NCBI GenBank assembly: GCA_023414355.1
Contig: JAEZOB010000065.1
Span: forward strand, 1 to 23,599
Origin: Bacillota bacterium
GTDB lineage: Bacteria; Bacillota; Clostridia; Lachnospirales; Lachnospiraceae
Length of the DNA stretch: 23,599 bases
Direction: 5' to 3'
Shown here: in pieces, positions 21,421 through 23,599 of the stretch
Layout: each line of letters starts with the position of its first letter
Position numbering within the stretch: the first letter of the stretch is position 1
The notes under the pieces: generated by a model
The model's input: only the letters and a program-made list of their open reading frames with translations
The model's database searches: none
What the model was told of the DNA's origin: nothing
Position numbers and translations under genes: made by a program

Positions 21421-21582
21421 TTACTTATCTTCTAAATAACCCGGCTTTCTCCCAATATACAATAAAATATAATCAACCTTGTTATGACCGCCGTACCATA
21501 ATATTACTTTCTCTATTCCATTATATAAGGCTGTTCTGTTGCCATCCTGCAAGCCTCAGCGATTGGAGAAAATATCTTCCAA
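21421..21582 (-). pseudogene. Small frame coupled to the kinase gene, interrupted by TGA
   Basis: Immediately after the kinase stop codon a TTG (21580-21582), 9 bases past AAGGAG, opens a frame reading MEDIFSNR, then TGA (21556-21558), then GLQDGNRTALYNG and IEKVILWYGGHNK plus DYILLYIGRKPGYLEDK before TAA (21421-21423). The later part looks like genuine protein. Either the TGA is a nonsense mutation or this is the tail of a decayed gene whose frame was shifted. The family is unknown. The rest of the gap to 21323 shows nothing. Confidence 0.4.
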
Positions 21583-21584
21583 TG

Positions 21585-22145
21585 TTATCGCTCCTTATAT
21601 ATCGATAAATATTGCTTTGCTAGCCATGTAGCATTTTCGGTAACTGTCTTAGTACCGTCTATACGCAAAACAGGACATTGCATCTCCGTTATCCATTGTT
21701 CATCCCGTTTTAAGCATACTGATGGCGGTTCTCCTGTATCATATTGTTCAGCAAGAATTAGGCTATTTAGATTAAATTCATACATATCCCCACCTAAGAG
21801 TACTCTATTTCCCCAACGCTTTAATGCACGCGAACGATACCGTTCCACGCAGACTTCTGTTGGCGCGGTTATAAAAACTGCCATATCAAATAGCGGATTA
21901 AAGGTTTCACGGATACTCCACATCTGCCCCGACATTATAAAATGAGGTAATTCCGATATATCATTCATCAAACGCTCTGTTTTCTGTTCCTTTGTAAACA
22001 ATACCGTATATGGAATTTCCGTATCCCACCGGTAATGATAATCATCCAAATCAAAATGTTGAAAATTCAACTGATGTGCTAACTCTCTGCCAAGTGTTGT
22101 TTTTCCTGTACCCATTGCACCGAATATTATTATCCCTCTGGACAC
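21585..22145 (-). CDS. P-loop small-molecule kinase-like protein (AAA/shikimate-kinase type)
   Basis: A 186-residue nucleotide-binding protein. The P-loop is GAMGTGKTTLGRELA (near residues 9-23). FDLDDYHYRW follows at the position of the acidic substrate/Mg motif. APTEVCVERYRSRALKRWGNR is an arginine-rich lid-like segment, and the C-terminus is PVLRIDGTKTVTEN. The size and layout fit adenylate-kinase-like or shikimate-kinase-like enzymes, often annotated as (d)NMP or sugar kinases or antibiotic phosphotransferase relatives; the substrate is not readable. GTG 22145 is preferred (GAGGTG 5 bases upstream) over a TTG 5 codons earlier. It has a partial paralogous copy at 19718. The next gene upstream is another kinase-like protein. 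Confidence 0.82.
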   Translation of the reverse strand: MSRGIIIFGAMGTGKTTLGRELAHQLNFQHFDLDDYHYRWDTEIPYTVLFTKEQKTERLMNDISELPHFIMSGQMWSIRETFNPLFDMAVFITAPTEVCVERYRSRALKRWGNRVLLGGDMYEFNLNSLILAEQYDTGEPPSVCLKRDEQWITEMQCPVLRIDGTKTVTENATWLAKQYLSIYKER

Positions 22146-22291
22146 TATGTCACCTCTCAAAATATAAATTTTCTATTCTGATATAATCTCTGTTTTCAAA
22201 AATGAATCATTGCGAATATCTATCTATTTCTTATTAATATCCATCTGCTTAATATACATAATAAGCAGTTCGAATTCCTTACAAATCAAGT

Positions 22292-22789
22292 TCAACAGTT
22301 CCGAATAATTAAATCGGCAGCTTGTTCTGGACTGATGTTCGATACATCCACTTTATAGGTATTCAGTTTTTTATAAAGAGGTATGCGCTCTACACTTCTA
22401 CGCATCACATCTTCTGTACGAATACTAGCATCGATATCTTGTCTTAACCGAGCTTGCAATGCAATTTCACTGCATATCAATGATATCGAATGTACCTTGT
22501 AGTTCACTGTATCAAGACGTGAAACTATATTGTCAATAATAATCTGATCATGCATAACCCAGCAAAACACGATGTTTTCATAAACAGAGCACTTGATAAA
22601 GTTGTTTAAAAGGAAACAAATATTATCTATTACCATTTGTTTTGTTTCCTCTGTTACTTGAAATGGATGCATATCCCAACACCAATCTCCGTCAAGAAAA
22701 ACGCTGTTGTCTAGTTTGTTTTTCATAACTTGGCAAGTAGTTGTTTTTCCTACTCCCATTGTACCACCAATTAAAAATATGTTTTTCAT
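22292..22789 (-). CDS. P-loop AAA-family kinase-like protein
   Basis: A 165-residue protein. The P-loop is IGGTMGVGKTTTCQVM at residues 6-21. LDGDWCWDMHPF follows at the place where nucleotide and sugar kinases have an acidic substrate motif. A Cys/Val-rich strand (IVFCWVMHDQ) and ARLRQDIDASIRTEDV (lid-like) complete it; the end is ISPEQAADLIIRN. ATG 22789 follows AGAGGG by 6 bases. It differs strongly from the kinase at 21585 yet shares the overall plan and orientation, 146 bases apart. The substrate is unknown; related proteins are often annotated as AAA family ATPases. Confidence 0.8.
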   Translation of the reverse strand: MKNIFLIGGTMGVGKTTTCQVMKNKLDNSVFLDGDWCWDMHPFQVTEETKQMVIDNICFLLNNFIKCSVYENIVFCWVMHDQIIIDNIVSRLDTVNYKVHSISLICSEIALQARLRQDIDASIRTEDVMRRSVERIPLYKKLNTYKVDVSNISPEQAADLIIRNC

Positions 22790-22947
22790 ACTCAACCCTC
22801 TAAATTCTTATTTGTCTATGTCTAAGGCTTTCCTTCAAATACATAATGCGAAGCTGTTGCTGTGATCTACATTATCTCATCTGATACAATATTTTTTGAT
22901 AAAGGATATCAAATTATATAAATTTATCACGGGAACAACTACTATCC

Positions 22948-23302
22948 CTAACGTAAAAAGCACATTAAGATGTTGAACCATATATTTATGTAAAAAACGG
23001 TCTCGGCTATTATAATAATTTTCTTTATCTTTCCCTTATTATAAATAAGCCATATCATTAATAGGATGATAACAACTATAATGTCCATAATAAAAATACC
23101 TGTTTCTAATCCTTGAAAATCAAACCATCTATTCGTAATAATTGACTCGCATATAAAAAGTAAGCAACTGATAGGTAACATAATAATATATTCATTTCTC
23201 GCCCAGAGGAATAATCTAATTAGTTGCTCCTTGATACATATACCAGAAACCATGTTACGAAAAAAATAATATAGTAAAAGAAACAACAAAAAATACTTCC
23301 AT
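22948..23302 (-). pseudogene. Small membrane protein with a frameshift in a T7 run
   Basis: An ATG at 23302 with AAGGGTG upstream reads MEVFFVVSFTILFFS and stops at 23255-23257. Just before that stop, a run of seven T on the minus strand (23260-23266) offers a shift: with one T fewer, reading continues RNMVSGICIKEQ and on through three hydrophobic spans (IIMLPISCLLFICESII, GIFIMDIIVVIILLMIW and VFYINIWFNILMCFL) to TAG at 22948-22950. The long frame itself lacks a good start. It is either a single-base indel, a slippage-prone gene, or a sequencing error. Function unknown; about 118 residues if repaired. Confidence 0.6.
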
Positions 23303-23384
23303 TACATCACCCTTTATATCTCTTCCTAATCATAATAGATTTATTATACCATATTTTGGCATTCATTAAAATTATTTTATTAAT

Positions 23385-23412
23385 AAAATAGGGTTACTAT
23401 AATTCCTATTTT
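23385..23412. terminator. AT-rich hairpin between the membrane gene and IS66
   Basis: AAAATAGG (23385-23392) and CCTATTTT (23405-23412) form an 8-bp stem with a 12-base loop, with poly-A/T next to it. The remaining bases between 23303 and 23475 show nothing else recognisable. Confidence 0.4.
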
Positions 23413-23475
23413 TAAAAAAAAATAATTTGAGTTATTTCAAATATAAAATAACCTGAATAAGATGATATTAGAAAC

Positions 23476-23599
23476 GTAAGCGTCAAATCGCTCGCCTAGG
23501 CTAAATATATTTTTTATGGCATACTTTAAAAAATGCAAAAAACTATTAGTTTTTTAAAGGAGGCCACTTACCATGGATCAAATATCTCATACTGTGCGC
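23476..23599 (+). mobile_element. Left end of an IS66-family element
   Basis: GTAAGCGTC at 23476 is the typical start of an IS66-family terminal inverted repeat. It is followed about 97 bases later by the start of a TnpA-like accessory gene. The other end lies outside the window. The eight bases before it (TTAGAAAC, 23468-23475) would be the target-site duplication, since IS66 elements usually duplicate 8 bp. Confidence 0.75.
23573..23599 (+). CDS. tnpA: IS66 accessory protein TnpA, N-terminal start only
   Basis: ATG 23573 follows AAAGGAGG by 9 bases and reads MDQISHTVR before the window ends. This resembles the first residues of small IS66 TnpA proteins in Clostridia (MDKISHxVR type). The position behind an IS66 terminal repeat supports it. 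Confidence 0.7.

Overview
The window looks like a chromosomal accessory region of a low-GC, anaerobic Gram-positive bacterium, most likely a Clostridia/Lachnospiraceae-type Firmicute. The reasons are the AT-rich DNA, strong AAGGAG-type ribosome binding sites, TTG and GTG starts, sigma-A promoters (TTGACA-N17-TATxxT), a Nif11-leader/radical-SAM peptide pair, IS66 and IS256 debris, and a ferredoxin/CcdA/thioredoxin set of clostridial type. Almost every gene is on the minus strand. No rRNA, tRNA or CRISPR was seen.

Layout. (1) 1-2168: an IS256 transposase remnant, a large nested hairpin, then a compact RiPP cassette: a radical SAM/SPASM maturase preceded by a precursor with a Nif11-type leader, a GG cleavage site and an unusual zinc-ribbon-like core (CPKC...CYNC). 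(2) 2169-2786: a 618-base stretch with degraded coding fragments. (3) 2787-4454: a Met-rich DGC (putative zinc-binding) protein behind an ArsR that lacks the usual arsenic-sensing cysteines, and a divergent 73-residue hydrophobic Gly/Cys protein. (4) 4517-15038: a 10.5-kb arsenic island. From right to left it holds an ArsP-type permease; an operon arsR - ferredoxin - membrane thioredoxin - CcdA - small thioredoxin; arsM; marR - second ArsP permease - 52-residue CCC protein; arsR followed by a truncated CoA-disulfide-reductase/NADH-oxidase gene; and arsR - acr3 - arsD - arsA. (5) 15039-18951: a LysR regulator, a P5C-reductase-like protein, a fifth ArsR and an unknown membrane-anchored protein. 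(6) 19154-23599: an unknown gene, two gene fragments (a kinase C-terminus and a multicopper oxidase C-terminus carrying a 12-bp tandem repeat), an S41 peptidase, two small P-loop kinases, a frameshifted membrane protein, and the left end of an IS66 element at the window edge.

How the arsenic genes probably work together (family knowledge plus inference). ArsD hands As(III) to the two-domain ATPase ArsA. Acr3 exports As(III). ArsM methylates As(III), and ArsP-type permeases can export trivalent methylated arsenic. The ferredoxin, CcdA and two thioredoxin-like proteins look like a chain that moves reducing power from the cytosol to the cell surface. No ArsC arsenate reductase is present. Five otherwise unrelated proteins of the island carry short clusters of adjacent cysteines (CCC, CGC-SG-CC), which may be a shared arsenic-handling tag.

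Regulation is legible. Five separate minus-strand promoters have a perfect TTGACA -35 box and a 17-bp spacer, with palindromes near the -10/+1 region, and each arsR appears to have its own palindrome sequence. The marR promoter is flanked by two matching GTTGAC...GTCAAC operators. The main candidates for something undescribed are the zinc-ribbon RiPP cassette and the cysteine-tagged arsenic redox/methyl-export module.
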